Of a DNA stretch of 64,000 bases, positions 18,279 through 26,954 are shown piece by piece. How positions within the stretch are numbered: position 1 is the stretch's first letter; each line of letters opens with the position of its first letter. Source of the stretch: Chitinophaga pinensis (lineage in GTDB: Bacteria > Bacteroidota > Bacteroidia > Chitinophagales > Chitinophagaceae); contig CAMAXV010000010.1 of the NCBI GenBank assembly GCA_945862385.1, positions 23,711-87,710 on the forward strand, read 5' to 3'. The translations under genes and the position numbers were made by a program. The notes under the pieces were generated by a model. It was not told where the DNA came from. It saw only the letters and a program-made list of their open reading frames with translations, and did no database searches.

Positions 18279-19577
18279 TTATTGGTACTTCGGCTTGTTA
18301 AACCAGATATCACTCAGGTTCAGTCCAAGTGAAAGCCTGAATAGGCTCTCTCTGATATCATTTTCTTTGTTACCCCTGAAACCAATTTCAAATGAAGTGT
18401 TGATCATCGTATATTGGTTGGTATAAACATTCCTGCGTACAGGTAGTCCGGCTCCGAAGGAGAAAGTATATTGCGGAATAGGTTTTGTAAGTTGAACATT
18501 AGAAGGACCAAAAGAAGCGCCGAGTCTGTAAGCTACCCTTGACCAGTAGTTTTCACCCTTGAAATTAGGAAGCCATTGTCCACCAAGCCTGGCAGTCCAG
18601 CTATTGACCATATTATCTGCAGTACCATAGTACCTGTATGCTGCCCAGTTTGCAATTCCTATTTCCCCGCCAAACATCCATTGGTTTTCTCTTTCAAGCA
18701 TGAAGCCTGCAGACCAGGCTGAGGGATAGATTATGTCACCTTTGATGTCTGAACCGGTGTATACGCTGTCTACAACTATAAAGCCAGTGTTATCACTGTA
18801 TTCAACTGTAGCACGGGTAAGGTTTCTTGTGGCATTCAGTTTGGCGGCGAGGTTACCATGTGCTCCCAGGCGAAGGCTGGTTTTTTCGTTCAGTTTGATT
18901 TTGTACTGGATGCCTGCATTGAGGAACAGACCACCGAACCTGGTTGTATCAGCTGCATTTGCAGTTTTGTAAGTAAGTGTATCGTTGATAAAAGATAGTC
19001 TTGAAGCATATTCCTTGTTGCCAAACATGTAACCTGCATTGAAGCCAATGCTGAGGGATTTTGTGCCATAGGCCATACCCCATGAAGCCTGGTAGGTGCC
19101 ACCATTACCTACGAAGTTGTAGGCAGCGCTGTCAATGCCAGTGAGTCTTGTACGGGTGGTGATATCGTAGTTGATTCGCGTCAATGGGCGAAGGCCAAAA
19201 GCCATTCCCCAGTTTTTCTTTTTGGAGAGCGGCACACCAATTTGCAGGTAAGATGGTATCAGGTAGGATGAACCAAATTTTCTGGGTGGATTAAGGTCCC
19301 TCAATGTTCTTGAGTTGTAATCCAGTCCTATATCCAGTGTAGTTATTTTCAGGCTCGAGTAGGAAGCCGGATTAGCGAAATTAACAGTGGAGTAGTCTGC
19401 GTAAGCGCTTGACAATCCACCTATTGCCCTGTTCAGGATGTTTTGTCCAGGTGTCAGATCCCCCAAACCGTACCTTGAATAAGGAGAGTTTTCCTGTGCG
19501 CTGCTCTGCAGCGAAGCAAGGGTAAAAAGCAGAAATAACGCTGAAAAATAACTATTTGTTTGTCTCACTGATCGCAT
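18279..19577 (-). CDS. Outer-membrane beta-barrel protein
   Basis: Starting at MRSVRQTNSYF, the protein has a signal peptide ending QSSAQE, the motif NSPYSRYGLGDL, and many alternating strands with aromatic ends (WGMAFGLRPLTRINYD, LSIGFNAGYMFG) through to the C terminus. It is about 432 residues, and the layout recalls FadL-like or type IX-secretome-associated barrels of Bacteroidetes, of unknown function. Its start overlaps the end of coaX, and lptC follows, so coaX, this gene and lptC look like one operon. Confidence 0.8.
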   Translation of the reverse strand: MRSVRQTNSYFSALFLLFTLASLQSSAQENSPYSRYGLGDLTPGQNILNRAIGGLSSAYADYSTVNFANPASYSSLKITTLDIGLDYNSRTLRDLNPPRKFGSSYLIPSYLQIGVPLSKKKNWGMAFGLRPLTRINYDITTRTRLTGIDSAAYNFVGNGGTYQASWGMAYGTKSLSIGFNAGYMFGNKEYASRLSFINDTLTYKTANAADTTRFGGLFLNAGIQYKIKLNEKTSLRLGAHGNLAAKLNATRNLTRATVEYSDNTGFIVVDSVYTGSDIKGDIIYPSAWSAGFMLERENQWMFGGEIGIANWAAYRYYGTADNMVNSWTARLGGQWLPNFKGENYWSRVAYRLGASFGPSNVQLTKPIPQYTFSFGAGLPVRRNVYTNQYTMINTSFEIGFRGNKENDIRESLFRLSLGLNLSDIWFNKPKYQ

Positions 19578-20274
19578 ACAATCCTTTATAAAGTAAGTCG
19601 GGGTCTGCAAATATCCTGTTTTTTAACAGCCTCGCAAAATAGGTACAATCCCCTCCGGTTAAAACGACGTTAAAGTTGGTGTATTTTTTCGTATATTCCT
19701 CAACAATTCCTTCAATTTCCTTCGCCATGCCCATAACTACCCCGCTTAGGATGTTTGTCTTGGTATCATAACCCACCAGCGGGAACTCCCATTCTTTTTT
19801 TATTACAGGCAGTAGGGCGGTGTAGTCGTGGAGTGCATTGAAACGCATTTCCATCCCCGGTGAGATACTTCCACCCAGAAACTGGTTGAATTTATTAATG
19901 AAGTTAAAAGTGATACAAGTCCCCAACCCGATTACCAGGTTATTCTTTCCCGGAAAGAAATGCACCATGGCAGCAGACAGTGCCAGCCTGTCTGCCCCCA
20001 CTGTTTCCGGCTTGCCAACCGGAACGGTGAAATTCAGTTTCGACAGGTGATTGAGTTTGTGAAATGATGTGTTTTTTTCCAGCAGGGTTTCCAGTTCCGG
20101 GGCGTGGTGTATAACGGAGGAAAGGATGGACCTCTCTGGTTTGAACAGGTTGATGATTTCCCGGGTTTGTGCTATGCCTTCATTTTCGAGCACAAAGCTT
20201 TCTATGATGCTGCCATCTTCAAAGAGGGCCGCCTTCAGGCGGGTATTGCCAAAGTCAAGACAAATGGTACGCAT
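19552..20274 (-). CDS. coaX: Type III pantothenate kinase
   Basis: I start at MRTICLDFGNTRLKAALF, where the family's nucleotide-binding aspartate motif lies at the N terminus; the open frame upstream overlaps the divergent meaB promoter. Further type III blocks are GADRLALSAA and GLGTCITFNFI, then GGSISPGMEMRFNALHDYTALLP and the VVLTGGDC ATPase motif. The 240-residue enzyme phosphorylates pantothenate, the first step of CoA synthesis. The meaB gene starts 63 bases away in the opposite direction. Confidence 0.93.
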   Translation of the reverse strand: MRTICLDFGNTRLKAALFEDGSIIESFVLENEGIAQTREIINLFKPERSILSSVIHHAPELETLLEKNTSFHKLNHLSKLNFTVPVGKPETVGADRLALSAAMVHFFPGKNNLVIGLGTCITFNFINKFNQFLGGSISPGMEMRFNALHDYTALLPVIKKEWEFPLVGYDTKTNILSGVVMGMAKEIEGIVEEYTKKYTNFNVVLTGGDCTYFARLLKNRIFADPDLLYKGLYAISETNK

Positions 20275-20337
20275 CTTACGATCTGTTTGTGCAAAGGTGT
20301 GGTAAATCAGCATAATGCGGTAATTTTACATGATAAA

Positions 20338-21084
20338 ATGGATACTACCCTCATACATCAGGCGGAATGTGGCGATTTCAGGAGTATTGCCCGGTGTATT
20401 TCACTCATCGAACATCATCCGGATGAGGCTCAGGCTATCCTTTCAGGTATCAACATAAATTCCTCAGTACCTGTAATCGGCATAACCGGTCCACCAGGAT
20501 CAGGCAAAAGCACCCTCGTTGATGCACTTATCGGCGCATATATTGGTGATGGTAAACAAATTGCAGTATTATGTGTAGATCCATCATCTCCTTTTCATTC
20601 CGGAGCGCTTTTAGGCGACAGGATCAGGATGAACAGGTGGTATGAACATCCACAGGTGTTTATACGTTCTTTATCCAGCCGGGGCTCATTGGGTGGATTG
20701 CATCCAGGAACAGGCACAATCACTGACTTCCTCAAGGGGTGTGGATTTGACCTTGTTTTGGTGGAGACAGTGGGTGTGGGACAATCTGAGGTGGAAATAG
20801 TGCGGCAGGCAACAGTTACCTTGCTGGTACTGGTACCTGAGTCGGGGGATGAAGTGCAGTTTATGAAATCCGGGTTGATGGAGGCTGCAGACATTTTTGT
20901 AGTTAACAAATCAGACCGGCCCGGTGCGGAGCGGTTTGCATCTCGACTGCGCACAGTGCTGCATGCAGGAACACGCACATTTGCTGTGCCAGATCCGGTC
21001 ATCAGTGTGATTGCCACAGAAGGAAATGGAGTAGCATCACTCAAAGAAATGATAACCACATTTGTAACAAATAAAAAACAATAA
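20338..21084 (+). CDS. meaB: MeaB/ArgK-type G-protein chaperone
   Basis: Starting at MDTTLIHQAECGDF, the 248-residue GTPase shows the P loop GITGPPGSGKSTLVDAL, the Walker-B-like DLVLVETVGVGQSEVE, LLVLVPESGDEVQFMKSGLMEAAD and the NKSD base-recognition motif. MeaB proteins protect and load cobalamin into methylmalonyl-CoA mutase. It lacks the C-terminal dimerisation arm that brings most members to about 320 residues. The mutase genes are not in this window. A CDGSH protein follows by 1 base. Confidence 0.88.
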   Translation: MDTTLIHQAECGDFRSIARCISLIEHHPDEAQAILSGININSSVPVIGITGPPGSGKSTLVDALIGAYIGDGKQIAVLCVDPSSPFHSGALLGDRIRMNRWYEHPQVFIRSLSSRGSLGGLHPGTGTITDFLKGCGFDLVLVETVGVGQSEVEIVRQATVTLLVLVPESGDEVQFMKSGLMEAADIFVVNKSDRPGAERFASRLRTVLHAGTRTFAVPDPVISVIATEGNGVASLKEMITTFVTNKKQ

Positions 21085-21085
21085 T

Positions 21086-21355
21086 ATGGAAGAGATGATC
21101 CCGAACGAAGGCTTTCCGATAGCCGCCAAAAAAGAACCATGCTGTGTGCAGACAGAAGCCGGTAAGACGTATGCCTGGTGTACCTGCGGACTCAGCGAGA
21201 AGCAGCCTTTTTGTGATGGCAAGCACAAACAGATTGAAGGCAAGCCCTATGCGAGTTTGAAAGTGACATTTGAGGAAGCCAAAGAAGTATGGCTTTGTCA
21301 GTGTAAACAATCTAAAAATCCACCATACTGCGACGGCAGCCACAATCAGCTGTGA
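21086..21355 (+). CDS. CDGSH-type iron-sulfur protein with two cluster motifs
   Basis: The 89-residue protein has two CDGSH-type sites: CTCGLSEKQPFCDGKHK and CQCKQSKNPPYCDGSH, each with the CxC-x-C-x-H ligands of a mitoNEET-like [2Fe-2S] cluster. No membrane anchor is present. Such tandem proteins act in electron transfer or iron-sulfur and redox homeostasis. The ATG follows the meaB stop directly. Confidence 0.92.
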   Translation: MEEMIPNEGFPIAAKKEPCCVQTEAGKTYAWCTCGLSEKQPFCDGKHKQIEGKPYASLKVTFEEAKEVWLCQCKQSKNPPYCDGSHNQL

Positions 21356-21385
21356 GATAAGCTTTAGCGTTACTGCCAGGCAGCA

Positions 21386-23017
21386 TTGTTTACTGAACAT
21401 CCAACGAAATTGAAGACTGATTTCCTTGTCATTGGTTCCGGTATAGCCGGACTTACATACGCCATCAAGATGGCAGAAAGATTTCCCGATCAGGAGGTTT
21501 TGGTAGTTACCAAAACCATTGCTGATGAAACCAATACCAAGTATGCCCAAGGAGGGATTGCGGCAGTATGGGATGAGCTTGAAGATAACTTCAACAAGCA
21601 TATTGATGACACCCTTGTTGCAGGAGATGGTCTGTGCGACCAGCATGTTGTTGATATTGTGGTCAGGGAAGGTCCGGACCGCGTTAGGGAGATAATTGAA
21701 TGGGGTGCACGTTTCGACAGGGATGCTGACGGTGATTATGCATTGGGGATGGAAGGCGGACACAGTGCCTCCAGGATTCTGCATTACAAAGACCTTACCG
21801 GAAGCGAGATGGAGCGGGCCCTGATCAGTATGATCCGGACCAAATCAAACATCCGTGTTATCAGTCATTGCTTTGTGGTAGACCTCATCACACAACACCA
21901 TGCAGGATTTCTGGTGACCAAATCTACACCAGACATCACCTGTTATGGTGTTTATGTCTTGAACCTGCATACTGGCAAGATGGAGCAAATCCGAGCCCGG
22001 GCCGTGATGCTGGCAACGGGAGGGAACGGTCAGGTGTACAGAACAACAACGAATCCGCCCATCGCCACCGGCGATGGGGTGGCCATGGTTTACCGCGCCA
22101 AGGGCCGGATTGAAAACATGGAGTTTATCCAGTTTCACCCCACTGCGTTGTATCAACCCGGACACAAAGGACATGCTTTTCTCATAACTGAAGCTGTACG
22201 CGGAGATGGAGGCATTCTCAGAAACAACCTTGGAGAGGCTTTTATGGAGAAGTATGATCCCAGGAAAGACCTCGCACCCAGGGATATTGTTGCCAGAGCA
22301 ATAGATAATGAAATGAAACGCAATGGTACGGAGTATGTGTGGTTGGATTGTACCCATATGGACAGGGAGAAGTTCCTGCATCATTTTCCTTCTATCCATG
22401 AAAAATGTTTATCGATTGGCATCGACCCACTCCAGGATTTGATTCCTGTTGCACCAGCAGCACATTACAGTTGTGGCGGAATTAAGACAGATGAATCCGG
22501 ACAAAGTTCCATACACAGGTTGTTTGCCGCAGGGGAATGCGCGTCTACGGGCTTGCATGGCGCAAATAGGCTGGCCAGCAATTCTTTGCTGGAGGCTATG
22601 GTTTTCGCACACAGGTGTTTTCTGGTGGTAAGTGAAAAATTCGCAAGCGAACCATCTCCAAATGGCAAGCTGGTTTTCCCTGATTGGGACGCTGCCGGAA
22701 CCACTGCACCGAAAGAGATGATTCTGATTACACAAAGTTTGAAAGAGCTTCAGGCACTGATGACAGATTATGTGGGTATTGTTCGCAGTGATACCAGGCT
22801 TGAGCGCGCAAGCAGAAGGCTCGACCTGTTGCATGAAGAAACGGAGCGGCTGTATGAACAAACCATTGTATCACCTCAGTTGTGTGAATTGCGCAATATG
22901 ATTACGGTTTCTTACCTGGTTGTAAAAAGTGCACAGTTCAGAAAAGAGAGCAGGGGGTTGCATTTCAATACTGACCACCCCCAAAAGGCAGACCTCATTC
23001 AAAATATTGTGTTATGA
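21386..23017 (+). CDS. nadB: L-aspartate oxidase
   Basis: The 543-residue flavoprotein has the dinucleotide-binding FLVIGSGIAGLTYAIKMAE, NTKYAQGGIAAVWDE, the active-site block EFIQFHPTALYQPG, APRDIVARAID, HYSCGGIKTDESGQS and HGANRLASNSLLEAMVF. It oxidises L-aspartate to iminoaspartate, the first step of de novo NAD synthesis. The only in-frame start ahead of the FAD motif is the TTG at 21386. It overlaps the next gene by 4 bases. nadA and nadC are not in the window. Confidence 0.95.
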   Translation: MFTEHPTKLKTDFLVIGSGIAGLTYAIKMAERFPDQEVLVVTKTIADETNTKYAQGGIAAVWDELEDNFNKHIDDTLVAGDGLCDQHVVDIVVREGPDRVREIIEWGARFDRDADGDYALGMEGGHSASRILHYKDLTGSEMERALISMIRTKSNIRVISHCFVVDLITQHHAGFLVTKSTPDITCYGVYVLNLHTGKMEQIRARAVMLATGGNGQVYRTTTNPPIATGDGVAMVYRAKGRIENMEFIQFHPTALYQPGHKGHAFLITEAVRGDGGILRNNLGEAFMEKYDPRKDLAPRDIVARAIDNEMKRNGTEYVWLDCTHMDREKFLHHFPSIHEKCLSIGIDPLQDLIPVAPAAHYSCGGIKTDESGQSSIHRLFAAGECASTGLHGANRLASNSLLEAMVFAHRCFLVVSEKFASEPSPNGKLVFPDWDAAGTTAPKEMILITQSLKELQALMTDYVGIVRSDTRLERASRRLDLLHEETERLYEQTIVSPQLCELRNMITVSYLVVKSAQFRKESRGLHFNTDHPQKADLIQNIVL

Positions 23018-23919
23018 GTAGGCTGAAAGATGCATTCGTGTATGCATTACTTTACCTGTTCTCATTGATTCCGTTAAAGGTGATGTACTTTATCAGCGAC
23101 TTGCTATCTGGGTTCGTTTATCACCTTATCGGGTACCGAAGAAAGGTCGTTCAAGACAACCTCGCCATAGCATTCCCGGAAAAGTCAGCGCAAGAGCGCA
23201 GGAGAATTGCCAAACGGTTTTACAGAAATTTTACGGATACCATTCTGGAATCCATCAAACTGATCAGTTCAGGCCAGGAGTTGATTGACCGGATGTTTGT
23301 AGCCGATCCGGAAGTATTTAAAGTTTTTGAAGGCACTGAAAAAAATATACAGATCCACGCCATGCACAACTTCAACTGGGAGATCATCAACCTTGGTGTT
23401 TCCAAGCAGATGAAGCTACCCTTTCTGGGTGTTTATCAGCCCATCATCAATCCATTTTTCGAAGCATTGTTCAAGAAGATAAGGACCAGAAACGGAACAG
23501 TGTTGATCCCGGCTAATGACTTTAAAAATAATTTTGTATCCCATCAGGATCAGCAATATGTGATAGCGCTGGTGGCTGATCAGAACCCCGGCAATCCGGC
23601 GAGGGCCTGGTGGGTGAATTTCTTTGGTAAACCAGCTCCCTTTGTTACTGGTCCGGAGAAAGCTGCCCGCTCGCGTGATACAGTGGTGGTTTTTGCCCAT
23701 TTTTTCAGGCTCAAACGTGGACTGTATACTTTTACTACCGAAAAAATTACTGATAGTCCTTCAACAATGAAGGAAGGTGAGCTTACAATCAGGTACCTCG
23801 ATTACATTGAGCAGAAAATAAGGGAGCAACCAGACAACTATCTCTGGAGTCACAGGAGGTGGAAACATCCCTTCAAGCCCGAGTATCAGGAGCTTGTATT
23901 AGAGCGGCCATTGAAATAG
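23014..23919 (+). CDS. Lysophospholipid/lipid A acyltransferase (LpxL/HtrB family)
   Basis: The 301-residue protein has an N-terminal hydrophobic region (VYALLYLFSLIPLKVMYFI), then GYRRKVVQDNLAIAFP, the HAMHNFNWE motif corresponding to the catalytic H-x4-D/E, and VALVADQNPGN with WWVNFFGKPAPF. The family transfers secondary acyl chains to lipid A or related lipids at the inner membrane. It overlaps nadB (ATGA), so it is translationally coupled to it, though the pathways differ. Confidence 0.88.
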   Translation: MSRLKDAFVYALLYLFSLIPLKVMYFISDLLSGFVYHLIGYRRKVVQDNLAIAFPEKSAQERRRIAKRFYRNFTDTILESIKLISSGQELIDRMFVADPEVFKVFEGTEKNIQIHAMHNFNWEIINLGVSKQMKLPFLGVYQPIINPFFEALFKKIRTRNGTVLIPANDFKNNFVSHQDQQYVIALVADQNPGNPARAWWVNFFGKPAPFVTGPEKAARSRDTVVVFAHFFRLKRGLYTFTTEKITDSPSTMKEGELTIRYLDYIEQKIREQPDNYLWSHRRWKHPFKPEYQELVLERPLK

Positions 23920-23927
23920 AAAAGAGC

Positions 23928-24293
23928 TTATTTCAGGAGGTCGTTAATCATCTGGTTGATGATTTGAAGCCTTTCAATGTTCAGCTTATAGTGCATGAAT
24001 TTGCCATCTCTTTCAGGAAGTACAATACCCGCCCTGCGTAAAATGGCCAGGTGCTGACTGGCAACAGATTGTTCCAGCCTCATTTCAACGAATATTTCTG
24101 TGACGGAAACAGTCCCCTTTGTATCGATGAACCTGATCATTTCCTGCCGCAGCTTGTGGTTGATGGCCCTGAAAACTAGGGAAGCTTTTTTGATGGGCAG
24201 GTACTGAAGTGATGGTGCTTTAGCTTGCAATTGGTTCGTTTTGGGGGTGGTTTTAGTAAAATCACGTGATCCCTCACTTTTGTGTTTAGGCAT
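23928..24293 (-). CDS. ArsR-family winged-helix regulator
   Basis: The 121-residue protein has a basic disordered N terminus (about 35 residues) and then the ArsR fold: LVFRAINHKLRQEMIRFI, TVSVTEIFVEMRLEQSVASQHLAILRRAGIVLPERDGKFMHYKLN. The recognition helix is QSVASQHLAIL. No cysteine pair for metal binding is present, so it is probably not a classical metal sensor. It converges on the acyltransferase gene; a likely operator lies at 24361. Confidence 0.85.
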   Translation of the reverse strand: MPKHKSEGSRDFTKTTPKTNQLQAKAPSLQYLPIKKASLVFRAINHKLRQEMIRFIDTKGTVSVTEIFVEMRLEQSVASQHLAILRRAGIVLPERDGKFMHYKLNIERLQIINQMINDLLK

Positions 24294-24360
24294 AGGTGGT
24301 TGGCTTTGGTGTTATTCGGTTACGAATATAAAGGTAAATGCAATTTTTTAAAAAAATGAC

Positions 24361-24373
24361 TGCATTTAATGCA
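24361..24373. promoter_or_regulatory. Candidate ArsR operator palindrome
   Basis: TGCATTTAATGCA is a near-perfect palindrome 68 bases upstream of the ArsR-type gene start, in an AT-rich gap. It lies between this gene and tsaB. Operator function is inferred from position. Confidence 0.35.
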
Positions 24374-24397
24374 TTTTAGTGCGGTAAAATTCAGGGA

Positions 24398-25090
24398 TTA
24401 ATCTTTTTTTGCAGTGGGTTGGGTGCTGTGAAAACCTTTGAGGTAGAAAGGTTCAGCGGTAGTCAGGTTGGCAAAGTTTCCTGTTTCAAATGCTTTAAAT
24501 GCAAGGGTATTAAAATGGCGGACATCCTGACTGGCTTCCGGGAAAAGCACATTGGGGTGCACACAAAGGTCAGCCCATTTGGCAGCACCGTCTCCCATGA
24601 AAGCAATCCTGTTTGATTCCAACAAGGCTAAAAAACTGCTTTCCTCCAGAATCAGGGGTGCCGGCTTAGTGATATACGCCAGGTTTTTATCATAAACAGC
24701 GGTGAAAACTTCCATTCTCCGGGCATCAATCATTGGACAAACCAGGTCAGCTTCAGCATCTCTGTTGCCGTAAGCTATCCAATCCAGGGTGTTGATACAA
24801 ATCAGCGGAATATTCAATGCAAAACAAATTCCCTTGGCTGCAGCCAGCGATACCCTTAATCCGGTATACGAACCTGGTCCGTTCATCACTGCTACAGCGC
24901 TTAATTCTGATAGCGCCATGTTCATTTTACCACACAGGGCTTCAATTGCGGGATGAAGGAATGCCGCATGTTCGAACTGTGAACTGTTGGTCTGCAGTTC
25001 CATGAGCTCTCCGTTTACGCCAATGCCTGCTGTTGCTTCCCGGAGTGCGGTATTGATTTGCAGGATCACTGTTTTGGGAGTTGTGGACAT
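24398..25090 (-). CDS. tsaB: tRNA threonylcarbamoyladenosine biosynthesis protein TsaB
   Basis: The 230-residue protein shows the ASKHA fold motifs of TsaB: an N-terminal ILQINTALREAT strand (normally the IDTS motif), LSAVAVMNGPGSYTGLRVSLAAAKGICFAL, and CPMIDARRMEVFTAVYD. TsaB partners TsaD and TsaE in forming t6A37 on ANN-decoding tRNAs. It diverges from ridA, 70 bases away. Confidence 0.93.
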   Translation of the reverse strand: MSTTPKTVILQINTALREATAGIGVNGELMELQTNSSQFEHAAFLHPAIEALCGKMNMALSELSAVAVMNGPGSYTGLRVSLAAAKGICFALNIPLICINTLDWIAYGNRDAEADLVCPMIDARRMEVFTAVYDKNLAYITKPAPLILEESSFLALLESNRIAFMGDGAAKWADLCVHPNVLFPEASQDVRHFNTLAFKAFETGNFANLTTAEPFYLKGFHSTQPTAKKD

Positions 25091-25160
25091 GCTTGTGAAT
25101 TAGTTTTGCAAAAATAGGTTGTCAGAAACCAATTATCTTCGCTTTATTAAATTCTTCATC

Positions 25161-25541
25161 ATGTCTAAACAGATTATCAATACAACAAATGCACCTGCTC
25201 CGATCGGACCATATAACCAGTCTGTGAAAGCCGGTGGGTTACTTTTTATATCCGGACAGATAGCCATGGATCCTGCAACGGGAAATATTACAGCCGTGGA
25301 TGTTGAGACAGAGACACATCAGGTGATGAAGAATCTGCATGCCATTTTGCAGGCTACCGGTCTGGGGTTTTCTGCAGTTGTGAAGACGACTATTTTTTTG
25401 ACGGATATGTCTCTCTTTGCAACAGTCAATGAAATTTATGCAGGTTATTTTGAAGGAGATCATCCTGCTCGTGAAACCGTTGCCGTAAAAGGGTTACCAA
25501 GGGGTGTAAATGTTGAAATCAGTATGATAGCATCGGCCTAA
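25161..25541 (+). CDS. ridA: RidA family enamine/imine deaminase
   Basis: I start at MSKQIINTTNAPAPIGPYNQS; the upstream codons of the frame do not fit the family. The 126-residue protein contains GLLFISGQIAMDPATG, VVKTTIFLTDMSLFATVNEIYAGYF and PARETVAVKGLPRGVNVEI, including the arginine used in catalysis. RidA hydrolyses reactive 2-aminoacrylate-type enamines made by PLP enzymes. Confidence 0.95.
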   Translation: MSKQIINTTNAPAPIGPYNQSVKAGGLLFISGQIAMDPATGNITAVDVETETHQVMKNLHAILQATGLGFSAVVKTTIFLTDMSLFATVNEIYAGYFEGDHPARETVAVKGLPRGVNVEISMIASA

Positions 25542-25565
25542 TTCAAAAACATTTAAAATTTTCCT

Positions 25566-26888
25566 ATGCCTTCGAAATATTGGGTTTTTATAGTGGTGCT
25601 TGCGCTTTCCTGCAAGCAGGATTATACAGGTTATACTACCCAATTTGGTGATCCGTTGTTGTATAACAAAACGGTAAAAACTCTCAATAATATAGTGCTG
25701 GAAAATAATTTTCCGCCCATGATTGCAGCACGCAACTATGCCTATGCCAACATAGCTGCTTATGAATGTTTGTCGGCCGGCGATTCAGCTTTGCCCAGTT
25801 TGGCAGGCAGAATCAGGGATTTGCCTAAACTTGCTGTCCCTACTGAAGGGAAGGTGATAGATTTTCATTTGGCAGCCCTGCTGGCTTTTGTAAAAGTGGG
25901 TAATGCTGTAACTTTTCCGGAAGGAAGCCTGATGGCATACCATGCTGGTTTACTCAGGATGGCAGACAGTCTTGATGTGCCTTCGGCTGTGGTAAAATCA
26001 AGTCTTGTTTTTTCTGATTCTGTTGCTGCGGCCATCTTGAGATGGAGTAAAGGGGATCGTTATGCAGCCACGAGGGGAGCGTCCCGGTATTCAATTAACG
26101 ATTCAGTTGGCCGTTGGGTTCCTACTCCACCAACCTATGAGTCGGGTTTAGAGCCACACTGGCGGGAGATACGCCCTTTTGTACTCGATTCTGCCGCACA
26201 GTTCAGTCCTGGCCAGCCTCCTGTTTTTGACATGCGTCCGGGTACAGTGTATTACAAATCTCTGATGGAGGTAAAAAATACGGTTGATCAGCTTACAGAT
26301 GAGCAAAGGCATATTGCCGATTTCTGGGATGATAATCCCTTTAAAATGCATGTAAGCGGGCATGTGATGTTTGCAACGAAGAAGTTTTCTCCGGCAGGGC
26401 ACTGGATGAATATTGTGGGTATAGCTGCGCACAAGGCCAATGCCGATTTTACAACTACTGTGGCTGCCTATGCCCATACTGCTATTGCGCTTTTTGATGG
26501 TTTTATCAGTTGCTGGGATGAGAAATACAGGAGTAATTATGTACGTCCGGAGACTGTAATCAATGAAATGATTTCCGGTGAATGGCATCCTTATATCCAA
26601 ACACCCCCATTTCCATCTTATACAAGCGGACATTCCACCATTTCTGCGGCAGCTGCGGAAGTGATGACCAGTTTTTTTGGAGACCAGTTGTCATTTACTG
26701 ACACCTCATTGCTTGAGTTCGGGATCGCCAATAGAGAGATCAAATCGTTTCGACAGGCAGCCCAGGAGGCCAGTATTTCCAGGTTATATGGCGGCATTCA
26801 TTACCGTTTCGACCTTGATTCAGGTAATGCAGCAGGAAGCAGGCTGGGGAGGTATATTGTAGATAAACTGATTTCAAAAAAGGAGTAA
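25566..26888 (+). CDS. Vanadium haloperoxidase-like PAP2 lipoprotein, second copy
   Basis: The 440-residue protein has a short lipoprotein signal (VFIVVLALSCKQD). The vanadate/phosphate pocket appears as EKYRSNYVRPET, then FPSYTSGHSTISAAAA, then EASISRLYGGIHYRFDLD. It shares the WADGVGTYTPPGHW-type region with the 11992 protein in altered form (FATKKFSPAGHWMNI). The activity (haloperoxidase or phosphatase) is not resolvable. It follows ridA by 24 bases on the same strand. Confidence 0.85.
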   Translation: MPSKYWVFIVVLALSCKQDYTGYTTQFGDPLLYNKTVKTLNNIVLENNFPPMIAARNYAYANIAAYECLSAGDSALPSLAGRIRDLPKLAVPTEGKVIDFHLAALLAFVKVGNAVTFPEGSLMAYHAGLLRMADSLDVPSAVVKSSLVFSDSVAAAILRWSKGDRYAATRGASRYSINDSVGRWVPTPPTYESGLEPHWREIRPFVLDSAAQFSPGQPPVFDMRPGTVYYKSLMEVKNTVDQLTDEQRHIADFWDDNPFKMHVSGHVMFATKKFSPAGHWMNIVGIAAHKANADFTTTVAAYAHTAIALFDGFISCWDEKYRSNYVRPETVINEMISGEWHPYIQTPPFPSYTSGHSTISAAAAEVMTSFFGDQLSFTDTSLLEFGIANREIKSFRQAAQEASISRLYGGIHYRFDLDSGNAAGSRLGRYIVDKLISKKE

Positions 26889-26954
26889 AGTCCACTCTGG
26901 CCAGTTTAAATTGAACTATATTACCTGTTTATTGTTTTACAGAATAGATAAGTT